Assembly: GCA_045652425.1 (NCBI GenBank)
Contig: JAZRUG010000005.1
Location: 1-40,148, forward strand
Reading direction: 5' to 3'
Source of the DNA: RGIG1995 sp045652425
GTDB lineage: Bacteria; Bacillota; Clostridia; Oscillospirales; CAG-272
Length of the DNA: 40,148 nucleotides
How positions within the stretch are numbered: position 1 is the first letter of the stretch; every line of letters starts with the position of its first letter. Positions 1-7,518 of this stretch are shown here, piece after piece. A program made the translations under genes and the position numbers. The notes under the pieces were generated by a model that saw only the letters and a program-made list of their open reading frames with translations, was not told where the DNA came from and searched no databases.

Positions 1-64
1 TTTTAATTGCAATATCTCGTTTTCATATTGTTTTATATGTCTGTATTCTCTGGGCATAAAAATT

Positions 65-112
65 CCTCCTATGGTAGTTATCTCTATTCTACCATAGGAG
101 GTCCCTTTTTTC
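65..112 (-). terminator. Bidirectional hairpin terminator after the esterase gene
   Basis: A perfect 13-bp inverted repeat, CCTCCTATGGTAG at 65-77 and its complement at 89-101, encloses an 11-nt loop. On the minus strand it is followed by AATTTTTAT and on the plus strand by TCCCTTTTTTCT, so it could stop transcription both ways. It lies about 60 nt past the stop codon of the minus-strand esterase gene. Confidence 0.75.
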
Positions 113-162
113 TACTGTACGTTTTTACTGGACTTGTGCAAAAATGCTTCCTTTTTTATTGC

Positions 163-1233
163 TTATTTCCCCTCGATAAAGTCCATATATTTATTCCAAT
201 CATAAAGACTGAGTAAATGACCGTATTCGCGTAGGTGGTGACCGATAGAGCCTTCGTGGAAGGTATCTCCCGGAACTGTTTGCCTATCCTCGCAAATAAA
301 GCCTTTCATTCCTAAAAGCTCATATACAGGAGAAGCCGCAGAGCAAGAAAGGAACTGCGACTGCGGGTCAGCCCACTCGTCGAGAACCGCCGCACCGGTA
401 ACAACTTTTCTGGGCGCAATAGCCGCAAGGAGAAAATGCTGGTCAAAAGGCATATTGTCCTCGTTGTTTCCGTATTCCGCAAATTTAGGAACGAACCAAT
501 AAGGGAATCTGTTGTATATTCTTTCTACCGATTCACCGATTTTGCCTCTTGAAAGAGCGTCGCCGCAACAACCGGAATTGTTTGCTACGGCATACGAGAA
601 ACGAGTGTCGTTTGCAGCAGTCCAGAGGGCAGTTTTACCGAGTCTTGAATGACCGATAACGTAGATGTTACTCTTGTCGATAACCTCAACATTTTGAGCG
701 TGGTCCATAATTCTGCTGACCGCCCAAGCCCAAAGGGAGATCTTACCGCAGTTGTACTGTTCGCGGGGGAAAGCACTTGCGATACCCGTAGTAAAATCAT
801 CGTCGTCGCTTGTTATATCATCGTGATATGCAAGTAAGACGCCGTATCCTCTGTCGAGTATTGACTCAACGGGAGTATATGACCAAGGTGCGCTCGGCTT
901 AAAAGCGATATTAATAAACGTCGGAACGTTTGTTTTTCCTTGCGGTAGGAACTGATAGAAAGGGAAAGATACAACGCCGTTTGGAGTATTGATTTTGAGC
1001 AGATATTTGGTATAATCCATTTTTCCACCCATTTTTTTGTCGGTGAAGAACAATTCTTCCGTTTCGATAGGGAAAGCTGGGGGAATGGCACCGAACATAT
1101 TTTCGGCTAAAGTGTCAACTATTTCAAGTCTTCTTTTTTCCCAATCTTCTTTTTTTTCAAGCTTTGTTCCGTCTTTGAAGGTAAGAACGTCGGGAATATT
1201 TCGACTTTTCAGTTCTTCTGCAATGTAACCCAT
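163..1233 (-). CDS. CE15-like alpha/beta-hydrolase (glucuronoyl/acetylxylan esterase type)
   Basis: A 356-residue alpha/beta-hydrolase. The nucleophile elbow is GHSRLGK with Ser196, an acidic residue sits in the LDEWADP segment (Asp285/Glu286), and the likely catalytic His339 lies in HHLREYGH near the C terminus. This order and the GxSRxGK elbow are typical of CE15 4-O-methyl-glucuronoyl methylesterases and their bacterial relatives, which cut lignin-carbohydrate or xylan side-chain esters. I see no signal peptide, so it may act in the cytoplasm on imported oligosaccharides. The start has a GAGGAA ribosome site 9-10 nt upstream. It follows the HIT gene by 38 nt with no promoter between them, so both probably share the promoter at 1666-1694. 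The substrate is inferred; a less specific carbohydrate esterase is the main alternative. Confidence 0.75.
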   Translation of the reverse strand: MGYIAEELKSRNIPDVLTFKDGTKLEKKEDWEKRRLEIVDTLAENMFGAIPPAFPIETEELFFTDKKMGGKMDYTKYLLKINTPNGVVSFPFYQFLPQGKTNVPTFINIAFKPSAPWSYTPVESILDRGYGVLLAYHDDITSDDDDFTTGIASAFPREQYNCGKISLWAWAVSRIMDHAQNVEVIDKSNIYVIGHSRLGKTALWTAANDTRFSYAVANNSGCCGDALSRGKIGESVERIYNRFPYWFVPKFAEYGNNEDNMPFDQHFLLAAIAPRKVVTGAAVLDEWADPQSQFLSCSAASPVYELLGMKGFICEDRQTVPGDTFHEGSIGHHLREYGHLLSLYDWNKYMDFIEGK

Positions 1234-1271
1234 TTTATAAGTTTCCTCAACTTTATTTTTAGAACTGACCT

Positions 1272-1610
1272 TCAGTCCAATCTTTCCGTAAGTTTTTTGC
1301 CGCCGAGAATGTGGAAGTGAATATGCTTAACCGACTGACAGCCGTCGTCGCCGATGTTAGTAATGATGCGATAACCGTTTGTGAGACCGCAGTCAGCGGC
1401 TATTTTGGGGATAGCTTCAAATATTTTTGCGATAACTTCGCTGTTTTCAGCCGTTATTTCATTAGCCGACTGAATGTGGTTCTTGGGGATAACGATAACG
1501 TGAACGGGAGCTTGAGGAGCGATGTCGTGAAAAGCTAAAATGTTTTCGTCTTCATAAACCTTATTTGATGGGATTTCTCCCTTAACTATTTTACAAAAAA
1601 TGCAATCCAT
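1272..1610 (-). CDS. HIT family purine nucleotide phosphoramidase (HinT-like)
   Basis: A 112-residue HIT protein. The N terminus MDCIFCKIVKGEIPS and the C-terminal histidine triad HIHFHILGG are diagnostic; the middle histidine of HxHxH is the catalytic nucleophile of this family. HinT-type enzymes hydrolyse AMP-lysine and other adenosine phosphoramidates in the cytoplasm. I start at MDCIFCK, the conserved family start, with an AGAGAG ribosome site; an in-frame ATG 12 codons upstream would add a tail absent from relatives. The length fits the family. It is first in a two-gene unit with the CE15-like esterase, a pairing that looks accidental rather than functional. Confidence 0.92.
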   Translation of the reverse strand: MDCIFCKIVKGEIPSNKVYEDENILAFHDIAPQAPVHVIVIPKNHIQSANEITAENSEVIAKIFEAIPKIAADCGLTNGYRIITNIGDDGCQSVKHIHFHILGGKKLTERLD

Positions 1611-1665
1611 TTTAAAAATCTCTCTTTCGTTTTTATTAATAAACAAAGTGTTATCCTACAAATTG

Positions 1666-1694
1666 ATTATAATTCATTATAACAAAAAAGTCAA
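1666..1694 (-). promoter_or_regulatory. Housekeeping promoter for the HIT-esterase unit
   Basis: Read on the minus strand: -35 TTGACT (1694-1689), 17-nt spacer, -10 TATAAT (1671-1666). The -35 directly abuts a repeat hairpin that begins at 1695. Confidence 0.8.
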
Positions 1695-1960
1695 CCTACT
1701 TTCTTTTTCGAAAGAAAGTAGGCAAAGAACTTACTTTCTTTGAGGAAGAAAGTAAGCAAAGAACCTTTTGAATATTGGGTTTGTACTACTAATAATAATT
1801 TGCAGGAGCCAAGAGCGGCAAGTTCTTTGCCAAGCTTTCTGCGAAAGAAAGCGGGAAGAAAGTAGGCAAAGAACCTTTTAATAACGGGTTTGTGCAAACA
1901 TAGATAGATAATTTGTAGTGGGCAACGTCCTCGACGCCCCGCGAAAAAACAAACTCGCAC
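1695..1960. repeat. Interspersed repeat array, family A (CCTACTTTC hairpin), plus a GC-rich unit
   Basis: This gene-free stretch is made of repeats. It opens with a palindrome, CCTACTTTCTTT/AAAGAAAGTAGG (1695-1722), followed by two diverged copies of a unit whose signature is GTAGGCAAAGAACCTTTT then GGGTTTGTGC, and by the segment GCAAGTTCTTTGCCAAGC. The same sequences recur at 6642-6792, 18188-18600 and 33450-33625. Near 1920-1955 lies a GC-rich piece related in inverse orientation to one near 33200 (GGGGCGCCGAGGACGTCGG there). No credible gene is present; open frames here are translations of the repeat. Confidence 0.85.
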
Positions 1961-1984
1961 AAACTGCGAAAATTCATAAAAACA

Positions 1985-2013
1985 TTGACAACCATACAAA
2001 AAAAGGGTATAAT
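1985..2013 (+). promoter_or_regulatory. Housekeeping promoter for the DUF1858 gene
   Basis: TTGACA at 1985-1990, a 17-nt spacer and TATAAT at 2008-2013: a consensus sigma-A promoter. The transcript would start near 2020, giving a leader of about 30 nt. Confidence 0.88.
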
Positions 2014-2049
2014 ATATACGATAAAAAATTATCACGGAGGTAAAACAAA

Positions 2050-2253
2050 ATGAAAGTAACAAAAGAATCAATTATTGGAGATGTACTCGATTACGATAGA
2101 GGTACAGCTGAATTTTTCCTTGCAATTGGTATGCACTGCCTCGGCTGCCCCGCATCAAGAGGCGAAAGCATTGAAGCAGCATGCGCAGTTCACGGAACAA
2201 ACGCAGACGAGCTTGTAGAAAAGCTTAACGCATATTTTGCAGCGAAGAACTGA
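2050..2253 (+). CDS. DUF1858 domain protein (hydrid-cluster-type CxxC)
   Basis: A 67-residue protein that fills a single DUF1858 domain. The N terminus carries the family pattern ITxxxxIGDVL-like (IIGDVLDYDRGTAEFFLAIG) followed by a HCLGCPAS motif. The two closely spaced cysteines suggest binding of metal or an iron-sulfur cluster. Members often occur alone or fused to redox enzymes in anaerobes; the biochemical role is not established. It has its own promoter (1985-2013), a strong CGGAGGT ribosome site, and its own terminator at 2273-2306, so it is monocistronic. Identification of the family is firm; function is unknown. Confidence 0.88.
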   Translation: MKVTKESIIGDVLDYDRGTAEFFLAIGMHCLGCPASRGESIEAACAVHGTNADELVEKLNAYFAAKN

Positions 2254-2272
2254 ATTTTTCGAGAGTGATATT

Positions 2273-2306
2273 AAGGGGCTTATGTTTTTTAGCCCCTTTT
2301 TATTTT
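2273..2306 (+). terminator. Rho-independent terminator of the DUF1858 gene
   Basis: Stem AAGGGGCT (2273-2280) with AGCCCCTT (2291-2298), a T-rich loop and a T-rich tail. Because it sits inside the longest possible reading frame of the next gene, it also argues that the next gene starts after it, at 2319. Confidence 0.85.
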
Positions 2307-2318
2307 ACGGAGTACAAA

Positions 2319-3014
2319 ATGTCAGAAACAACACTTGATTTAAGAATGAGCCGTATAGCCGACTGCGTACCGAACGGTGCTATATTGGCTGACATAGGCA
2401 CAGACCACGGTAAATTGCCCGTATATCTTGCCCTAAAAAACAAAATAAAAAGGGCTGTTGCCGCCGACATAAACGAGATGCCTTTGCAAAAGGCGGTAAA
2501 CAACATAAAAAAGAATAACCTCCAAGACAAGATAGATACGTATCTTACCGACGGTTTAAAAGGAATAGAAAAGTTTTCGCCCGACTGCGTAGTTATCGCA
2601 GGAATGGGCGGAGAGCTTATTGAGCAGATACTCGAAGAGGGAACAATCGACAAGAATAACGTAAAATACATCTTACAGCCTATGACCAAAGAAGACTCTT
2701 TGAGAAAGTACTTATGCCAAAACGGCTATCTTATAACCGACGAGCATATCGTTAAAGAAGGCAAATTATATCAGATAATATGCGCCGAATACGACGGAAA
2801 TGTACGTGAGATAAGCGAAGCGAAATCGCTTATAGGCAAGATAAATATAGAAAAGTCAGAAGCCCTTTTAGGCGAACTTATAGAAAGGGTTATGGACAGA
2901 GTCTCGGTGAAAATAAAGGGAAAACTAAAGGCGAATATTGACGTATCCGAAGAGCTTTCGTGTTTAAAAGAACTGACAGAAATAAAGGAGAAATATTATG
3001 GCATCAATAAATGA
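2319..3014 (+). CDS. trmK: tRNA (adenine(22)-N(1))-methyltransferase TrmK
   Basis: A 231-residue class I SAM-dependent methyltransferase of the TrmK (DUF633) family, which makes m1A22 in tRNA of Gram-positive bacteria. The SAM motif I is ADIGTDHGKLPVYLAL; the family signature VIAGMGGELIEQIL and the following LQPM segment match the YqfN/TrmK pattern. The C-terminal third is helical, as expected. I start at the ATG at 2319, which has GGAG upstream and lies just beyond the terminator; a frame extension further upstream would run through that hairpin. The 3' end overlaps the start of the Nif3-like gene by 17 nt, the same order as yqfN-yqfO in Bacillus, so the pair is translationally coupled. Confidence 0.93.
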   Translation: MSETTLDLRMSRIADCVPNGAILADIGTDHGKLPVYLALKNKIKRAVAADINEMPLQKAVNNIKKNNLQDKIDTYLTDGLKGIEKFSPDCVVIAGMGGELIEQILEEGTIDKNNVKYILQPMTKEDSLRKYLCQNGYLITDEHIVKEGKLYQIICAEYDGNVREISEAKSLIGKINIEKSEALLGELIERVMDRVSVKIKGKLKANIDVSEELSCLKELTEIKEKYYGINK

Positions 3015-3774
3015 GTTATATAACAGATTAGAAGAAGCGATACCCGCAGAATTGTCGTGCGATTGGGATAACGACGGAAGAATGGTTGTGCCGAATGGCG
3101 AAAAGGACGTTAAAAAGGCTTTGATTTGCCTTGACGTAACCGAAAGCGCCGTTGATTACGCCATAGAAAACGGCTTCGACTGCATTATATCCCACCACCC
3201 CATAATATTTCACGGTATAAAAAACATCGACACCGACCACTACTTATCGCGTAAACTTTGCAAATTGATAAAGAACGATATAGCCGTATTCTCGTTCCAC
3301 ACACGGCTTGACAAGGTAAGCGGCGGAGTAAACGATGCATTAGCAGACTTATTTAAATTAAAAAACGTAACAGATTTCTCCGACGTAGGCAGAATGGGGG
3401 AAGTTATTTCGGATAAAGATTTGAGTGTTACCGAAAGATTTGCCACACTCATAAGGGAAGCCCTTGAACTTAATGGATACTCGCTCACTATCGTAAACAG
3501 CGGAAGATGGGTAAAAAAAGTTGCAATTGTAGGCGGAAGCGGTAAGGATTATATAGAAGAAGCATATAAGTGCGGTTGCGACACGCTTATAACGGGCGAA
3601 GTGCCTTATAATTATCAGCAAGAAGCGAAAGAAATGGGTATTAATCTTGTACTTGGGGGACACTATTTCACCGAGAACGTAGTATGCCCGAGAATAGAAA
3701 TGCTTATAAAGAATTTTGATTTAGATATTTATACCGAAATTTATAACGATACTAACCCCGCTATTGAAAGATAA
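2998..3774 (+). CDS. Nif3-like dinuclear metal centre protein (YqfO type)
   Basis: A 258-residue Nif3/NGG1p-interacting-factor-3 family protein. Metal-ligand motifs are visible: SHHPIIFHG near residue 65, FHTRLDKVSGGVNDALA near 100, and GGHYFTEN near the C terminus. The short length means it lacks the inserted PII-like domain present in B. subtilis YqfO. The family forms toroidal hexamers with a di-metal site and is often labelled GTP cyclohydrolase 1 type 2 homolog, but its cellular reaction is not settled. It overlaps the 3' end of trmK by 17 nt, the usual genomic partner. Confidence 0.9.
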   Translation: MASINELYNRLEEAIPAELSCDWDNDGRMVVPNGEKDVKKALICLDVTESAVDYAIENGFDCIISHHPIIFHGIKNIDTDHYLSRKLCKLIKNDIAVFSFHTRLDKVSGGVNDALADLFKLKNVTDFSDVGRMGEVISDKDLSVTERFATLIREALELNGYSLTIVNSGRWVKKVAIVGGSGKDYIEEAYKCGCDTLITGEVPYNYQQEAKEMGINLVLGGHYFTENVVCPRIEMLIKNFDLDIYTEIYNDTNPAIER

Positions 3775-3811
3775 AGCTGACTAAAAACACGAAAATATTT
3801 GGAAAAAGTTG

Positions 3812-3840
3812 TTTACAAAACGGCGTAAACTGTGTATAAT
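3812..3840 (+). promoter_or_regulatory. Promoter of prfB
   Basis: TTTACA at 3812-3817, a 17-nt spacer and TATAAT at 3835-3840. It separates prfB from the trmK-nif3 unit and gives a leader of about 35 nt. Confidence 0.8.
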
Positions 3841-3881
3841 AGTATGGATAGGCATAAAGAAAACAATTAGGAGGACAGACC

Positions 3882-4988
3882 TTGATTATACAACTTGAAG
3901 AAGCAAAGCGTGAGCTTATAAGACTTGATGCAGATATAGACGAGCTTGGCAATGCGATGAAGATAGAAGAGCTGAAAGTTAACGTAGCAAGCCTTGAAGA
4001 AAAGACGTTGGCGCCTGACTTTTGGAATATGGAAGATTCAAGTAAGATTTTACAACAGATAAAATCAATGAAGGACAAGATTGAAGCGTTTTCGAACTTG
4101 AAGAAGAGATGCGAAGATGCGGTAGTTCTTGCCGAAATGGGACTTGAAGAGAATGACGAGAGCGTTCTTGAAGAGGTTTTGGCAGAGCAGAATTCGATAA
4201 CCGAAGAAATCGAAACGAGAAGAATAGCAACTCTGCTTTCGGGTGAATATGATAAGAATAACGCGATAGTATCATTCCACCCCGGTGCAGGCGGTACAGA
4301 GGCTCAAGACTGGGCGCAGATGCTATACCGTATGTACACAAGATGGGGCGAACGCCACGGTTACAACGTTAAACTTATCGACTGGCTTGACGGAGACGAA
4401 GCGGGATTAAAGAGCGCTACAATAATGATAGAGGGCGAAAACGCTTACGGCTATCTCAAGGGCGAAAACGGAGTACACCGTTTGGTTCGTGTATCCCCCT
4501 TTGACGCATCGGGCAGAAGACATACTTCTTTTGCATCGGTAGAAGTTATGCCCGAGTTTGAAGACGATGGAAAGATTGAACTTAAAGAAGAAGAGCTTGA
4601 AATAACTGCTCACCGTTCAAGCGGTGCAGGTGGTCAGCATATCAACAAAACTGACTCGGCTATCAGAATCTTGCACATACCGACGGGTATCGTAGTAGGA
4701 TGTCAGACAGAGAGAAGTCAGCTTCAGAACAAAGAAACGGCAATGAAGATGCTGAAAGCTAAATTGATGGAAATAAAAGAACGCGAAAAGCTTGATAAGA
4801 TTGAAGACATCAAGGGTGTCAAGACCAATATTGAGTGGGGCGCACAGATAAGATCATACGTATTTATGCCCTATACATTGGCGAAGGATACGAGAACGGG
4901 CTATGAAGACGGTAATATTTCGGCTGTAATGGACGGCGAGATAGACGGCTTTATCAATGCATATTTGAAATCACAAGCGCAGATATAA
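3882..4988 (+). CDS. prfB: Peptide chain release factor 2 (RF2), no programmed frameshift
   Basis: A 368-residue class I release factor. SPF in VRVSPFDASGRR is the RF2 anticodon-like tripeptide (UGA/UAA reading; RF1 would have PxT), and SSGAGGQHINKTDSA contains the GGQ that triggers peptidyl-tRNA hydrolysis. Length is full. The start is TTG at 3882 behind an AGGAGG site with 7-nt spacing; I see no competing ATG before it. Most bacteria carry an in-frame UGA at about codon 25 that needs a +1 shift; here the frame reads straight through DELGNAMKIEEL with no CTTTGA, so the classic autoregulation is absent. A 97-aa membrane protein gene follows after 25 nt. Confidence 0.95.
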   Translation: MIIQLEEAKRELIRLDADIDELGNAMKIEELKVNVASLEEKTLAPDFWNMEDSSKILQQIKSMKDKIEAFSNLKKRCEDAVVLAEMGLEENDESVLEEVLAEQNSITEEIETRRIATLLSGEYDKNNAIVSFHPGAGGTEAQDWAQMLYRMYTRWGERHGYNVKLIDWLDGDEAGLKSATIMIEGENAYGYLKGENGVHRLVRVSPFDASGRRHTSFASVEVMPEFEDDGKIELKEEELEITAHRSSGAGGQHINKTDSAIRILHIPTGIVVGCQTERSQLQNKETAMKMLKAKLMEIKEREKLDKIEDIKGVKTNIEWGAQIRSYVFMPYTLAKDTRTGYEDGNISAVMDGEIDGFINAYLKSQAQI

Positions 4989-5013
4989 AAAATAAAATCG
5001 GGAGGATATAGAT

Positions 5014-5307
5014 ATGATTAAGAAGACAGCTTTTTATGCGGGAATTACTCTCGTTATTCAGTCGATTACGATGATGGTACTCTTTTTCTTGTTGTTTGCG
5101 AAGAAAAAGAATGTTGCGACGGTGTTGTTGGCAATGTCGGCGGCAGGCGGTATAGCGGGTGGTGTATTGCTTTACAAGCACGCGAAGAGGGTTAAGGCAG
5201 AAGAAGATCTTCTTTCTGAATTCCTCGGTGATGACGAATATACCTATGACGACGGTGAAATGGAAATATTGACCGACGAATATGTAGACGAAGCAGAATT
5301 CTGTTAA
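5014..5307 (+). CDS. Small two-helix membrane protein with acidic tail
   Basis: A 97-residue protein. Two hydrophobic stretches are visible: about residues 6-29 (FYAGITLVIQSITMMVLFFL and on) and 35-55 (VATVLLAMSAAGGIAGGVLL), separated by KKKN. The remainder, from about residue 62, is strongly acidic (EDLLSEFLGDDEYTYDDGEM) and ends in EFC. It has a good GGGAGGA ribosome site and lies 25 nt after prfB and 18 nt before the redox protein gene, so it is probably cotranscribed with both. I do not recognise a family; the basic loop and acidic tail suggest an inner-membrane hairpin with a cytoplasmic tail. Confidence 0.7.
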   Translation: MIKKTAFYAGITLVIQSITMMVLFFLLFAKKKNVATVLLAMSAAGGIAGGVLLYKHAKRVKAEEDLLSEFLGDDEYTYDDGEMEILTDEYVDEAEFC

Positions 5308-5325
5308 AATAAACGGAGAAAAAGT

Positions 5326-5730
5326 ATGAGTAAGTATTTAGAAAAGGCTTTTGAACTGCATAACAAAGGATACAACTGCGCACAGGCAGTACTTTGCGCA
5401 TTTGCCGATAAGACGGAACTTGATGAAGTAACTTTGTATAAGATTTCAGAAGGACTGGGCGCAGGTATGGGTAACCGTAAAAACACTTGCGGCGCACTTA
5501 CAGGAGCTGTGGCACTTTGCGGACTTGTTTCGAGTAGCGGCGATGTGGATAACTCAACTAAATCTGAAACTTATAAGACTGCGGGAATGATAGTTGACTA
5601 TTTCGAAAAGTGCTGCGGAGCATTTATATGCTCGGATATAAAGGGCAGTAACACCGGCAGTCCGACAGCTTCGTGTGATGACTGTATAAAAACTGCGGTT
5701 GAGGCTGTAGAAAAGATATTGTTTAACTAA
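5326..5730 (+). CDS. C_GCAxxG_C_C family redox protein
   Basis: A 134-residue cysteine-rich protein. The diagnostic pattern is present: GYNCAQAVL near residue 16, then TCGALTGAVALCG in the middle, then a CCGAF and a C-terminal CDDCI. This family is common in anaerobic Clostridia and is thought to bind a metal or take part in electron transfer; the reaction is unknown. The ribosome site is ACGGAGA. It sits 18 nt after the small membrane protein gene and 23 nt before an EamA transporter, likely one transcript. Confidence 0.87.
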   Translation: MSKYLEKAFELHNKGYNCAQAVLCAFADKTELDEVTLYKISEGLGAGMGNRKNTCGALTGAVALCGLVSSSGDVDNSTKSETYKTAGMIVDYFEKCCGAFICSDIKGSNTGSPTASCDDCIKTAVEAVEKILFN

Positions 5731-5753
5731 AAAAAAGGGAAATGTTTTGAATT

Positions 5754-6641
5754 ATGAGTTTTAAGAAATTCAGAGCAGCCATAATGCTTACGATAGCGGC
5801 ACTCGTTTGGGGTGCTGCTATGTCATTTCAAAGCGAGGGAATGGCGTACGTAGGACCTTTAACATTTCAGGCTGTAAGATTTATTTTAGGCGGAACGGTA
5901 CTTTTGCCGCTTGTATTTACTTTAGGAAAAAAAGATCCCGGAGAAAACAGAGAGGACTATAACCCGAAAGGTGTTTTCGTTGGGGGCGCAGTATGCGGTA
6001 TATTTTTGATGATAGCGTGTACGCTTCAGCAGTACGGTATTATCTATACCACCGTTGGTAAGGCAGGTTTCTTGACAAGCCTCTACATAATAATTATACC
6101 GATTTTTGGACTGTTTCTGAAAAAGAAGATAGGTATAAACGTTTGGGTAGCGGTTGCATTGGCGATGGTTGGAATGTATCTCCTTTGTATGAAAGAGTCG
6201 CTCGTTTTGTCTACGGGTGATACGCTTGTATTTATATGCGCATTTGTTTTTACTTTTCAGATAATGGCGATAGACAAGTATGCCGCTATATATAACGGAC
6301 TTAAATTGTCTTGTGTACAGTTTTACGTGTGCGGAATATTGTCCGCTATAGTAATGTTTATATTTGAAAGACCGGATATAACAAGTATCCTCGGCGCATG
6401 GGTACCGATTCTTTATACGGGCGCATGTTCTTGCGGAATAGGCTATACCTTCCAGACATTAGCGCAGAAGGACTTGCAACCGGCGGTAGCATCAATAATT
6501 ATGAGCCTTGAATCTGTATTTGCCGCTGTATTTGGTTGGATTCTTCTTGGACAGAAGATGTCTGTAAGAGAAATTGTTGGCTGCGTAGTGATGTTTGCCG
6601 CAATTATAATAGCGCAAATTTTTGACAAAAACGAAGCCTAA
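5754..6641 (+). CDS. EamA/DMT family transporter
   Basis: A 295-residue membrane protein with about ten hydrophobic helices in two repeats of five, as in EamA (drug/metabolite transporter) proteins. The first helix carries ALVWGAAMSFQSEGMAYVGP, a typical EamA opening, and the second repeat ends LGWILLGQ-like (FGWILLGQKMSVREIVG). The substrate cannot be read from sequence; relatives export amino acids, metabolites or nucleotides. The ribosome site is weak (AAGGGA). The stop codon (6639-6641) is followed with zero spacing by a family A repeat hairpin, which may serve as the transcript end. Confidence 0.87.
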   Translation: MSFKKFRAAIMLTIAALVWGAAMSFQSEGMAYVGPLTFQAVRFILGGTVLLPLVFTLGKKDPGENREDYNPKGVFVGGAVCGIFLMIACTLQQYGIIYTTVGKAGFLTSLYIIIIPIFGLFLKKKIGINVWVAVALAMVGMYLLCMKESLVLSTGDTLVFICAFVFTFQIMAIDKYAAIYNGLKLSCVQFYVCGILSAIVMFIFERPDITSILGAWVPILYTGACSCGIGYTFQTLAQKDLQPAVASIIMSLESVFAAVFGWILLGQKMSVREIVGCVVMFAAIIIAQIFDKNEA

Positions 6642-6792
6642 CCTACTTTCTTTAAGGAAGAAAGTAGGCAAAGAACCTTTTGGTAAATGGTTTGTGCTAT
6701 TTTTTATTGTTAGTACTAATTCAAAAAAACTACATTTTTGGTGGAGTAAAGTAGGCAAAGAACCTTTTAATAACGGGTTTGTGCAAACTAAC
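6642..6792. repeat. Interspersed repeat, family A
   Basis: Begins at the base after the EamA stop codon with the 27-nt hairpin CCTACTTTCTTT-AAG-GAAGAAAGTAGG (6642-6668), then GCAAAGAACCTTTTGGTAAATGGTTTGTGC and a second diverged copy (GTAGGCAAAGAACCTTTT near 6751). It is homologous to 1695-1900, 18188-18600 and 33450-33625. The open frame that runs through it is repeat translation, not a gene. Confidence 0.85.
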
Positions 6793-6794
6793 GC

Positions 6795-6820
6795 AAGCCT
6801 TCTCCAGAGGGAGAAGGCTT
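6795..6820. repeat. Short palindrome of the CCTTCTCC type
   Basis: AAGCCTTCTCC (6795-6805) pairs with GGAGAAGGCTT (6810-6820). The core CCTTCTCC/GGAGAAGG is the same as in the inner palindromes of the two TIR elements at 24353-24804 and 30816-31064, so this may be a lone relic of that family. Confidence 0.6.
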
Positions 6821-6855
6821 ATAAAGAATCTGCTTACTTCATATTCCTATATAGA

Positions 6856-7056
6856 GATAACGGGATTTCTCGATTCCACACCTAACGGTGTTTCACTCGA
6901 AATGACCACTTAATATTATTTGCACAAACAATAAAATATGGTCATCCTGAGCGAAGGCAGTGTAACTGCCGAAGTCGAAGGATCCCATTATTCCTGCGCT
7001 AAAATAACGGGATTCTTCGATTCCGCGACCAAATGGTCGCTCCACTCAGAATGACC
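6856..7056. repeat. Interspersed repeat, family C (three units)
   Basis: Three related units. At 6856-6907 a unit runs from GATAACGGGATTTCTCGATT to CACTCGAAATGACC; at 6940-6986 one runs from GGTCATCCTGAGCGAAGGC to GTCGAAGGATCCC with an inner hairpin; at 7004-7056 a third starts ATAACGGGATTCTTCGATTC. The first two recur in reverse order and orientation at 33315-33432. No gene is visible. Confidence 0.8.
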
Positions 7057-7091
7057 GATTAAAGTTGTTTATACAAACTGTTTTTCTATCT

Positions 7092-7165
7092 CGTAGGGCG
7101 GGGGACGAGCTCGAAACCCCAAGGCTCAATTCTTCGCCTTGAGGCCCCCGCGCGCTCCCGCCGTT
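7092..7165. repeat. GC-rich hairpin element
   Basis: A strikingly GC-rich patch in an A/T-rich neighbourhood. GGCGGG (7097-7102) pairs with CCCGCC (7157-7162), and inside it CCAAGGC can pair with GCCTTGAGG. It lies downstream of the dockerin-like gene on the minus strand, beyond its terminator. Function unknown; probably another interspersed repeat. Confidence 0.55.
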
Positions 7166-7183
7166 TGTTTTTGGCAAAACAAA

Positions 7184-7209
7184 AAACCTCATCAAGAATG
7201 ATGAGGTTT
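7184..7209 (-). terminator. Terminator of the dockerin-like gene
   Basis: An 11-bp stem, AAACCTCATCA (7184-7194) with TGATGAGGTTT (7199-7209), loop AGAA. On the minus strand it is followed by TTTTGTTTTG, fitting a rho-independent terminator about 20 nt past the stop codon at 7228. Confidence 0.85.
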
Positions 7210-7227
7210 AATTAATTTGTATTGTTA

Positions 7228-7479
7228 TCAATAGATTCCCTTTGTAAAACCGTCGGGAGCCGGGGCATTGATTTGGTTGTGGAATAAAATAGCATCAAGA
7301 ATGTTTATTGTACCATTATTATCAACATCCGTTAAAGCGGACTCTTCACCATTTATATAATAATCCAACCAAGTTTCAACTGAATCAATATTTGCGGCGA
7401 TTACAGCGAAAGCAACGGTTAATAAAATAATCAAAGATACCACAACTAAAGCAGGAACTTTTTTGAAAAACTTTTTCAT
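7228..7479 (-). CDS. Minimal secreted or membrane-tethered dockerin-like protein
   Basis: An 83-residue protein. MKKFFKKVPALVVVSLIILL is a basic then hydrophobic signal sequence or anchor (to about residue 28). The rest is short and contains one calcium-loop/F-hand repeat, DVDNNGTINILDAILFHNQI, the hallmark of half a type I dockerin. Complete dockerins have two such repeats, so this is either a one-repeat dockerin or the remnant of a larger enzyme. I start at MKK, 8 nt after AAGGTGG; a GTG four codons upstream overlaps that ribosome site. It has its own consensus promoter and terminator, which argues for a live gene. It may relate to the cohesin-like protein beginning at 35650. Confidence 0.7.
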   Translation of the reverse strand: MKKFFKKVPALVVVSLIILLTVAFAVIAANIDSVETWLDYYINGEESALTDVDNNGTINILDAILFHNQINAPAPDGFTKGIY

Positions 7480-7518
7480 ATCCAATACCACCTTGCGATT
7501 AATATTATAGTTTGTTAC

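Noticed and set aside
2265..2318. Upstream start for trmK at 2265.
   Set aside because: This region contains the terminator hairpin of the previous gene; the ATG at 2319 has GGAG and matches the family start.
6642..7180. Phage attachment or integron site because of stacked repeats.
   Set aside because: No integrase, no tRNA target and the same repeats occur at other places in the window; interspersed repeats explain them better.
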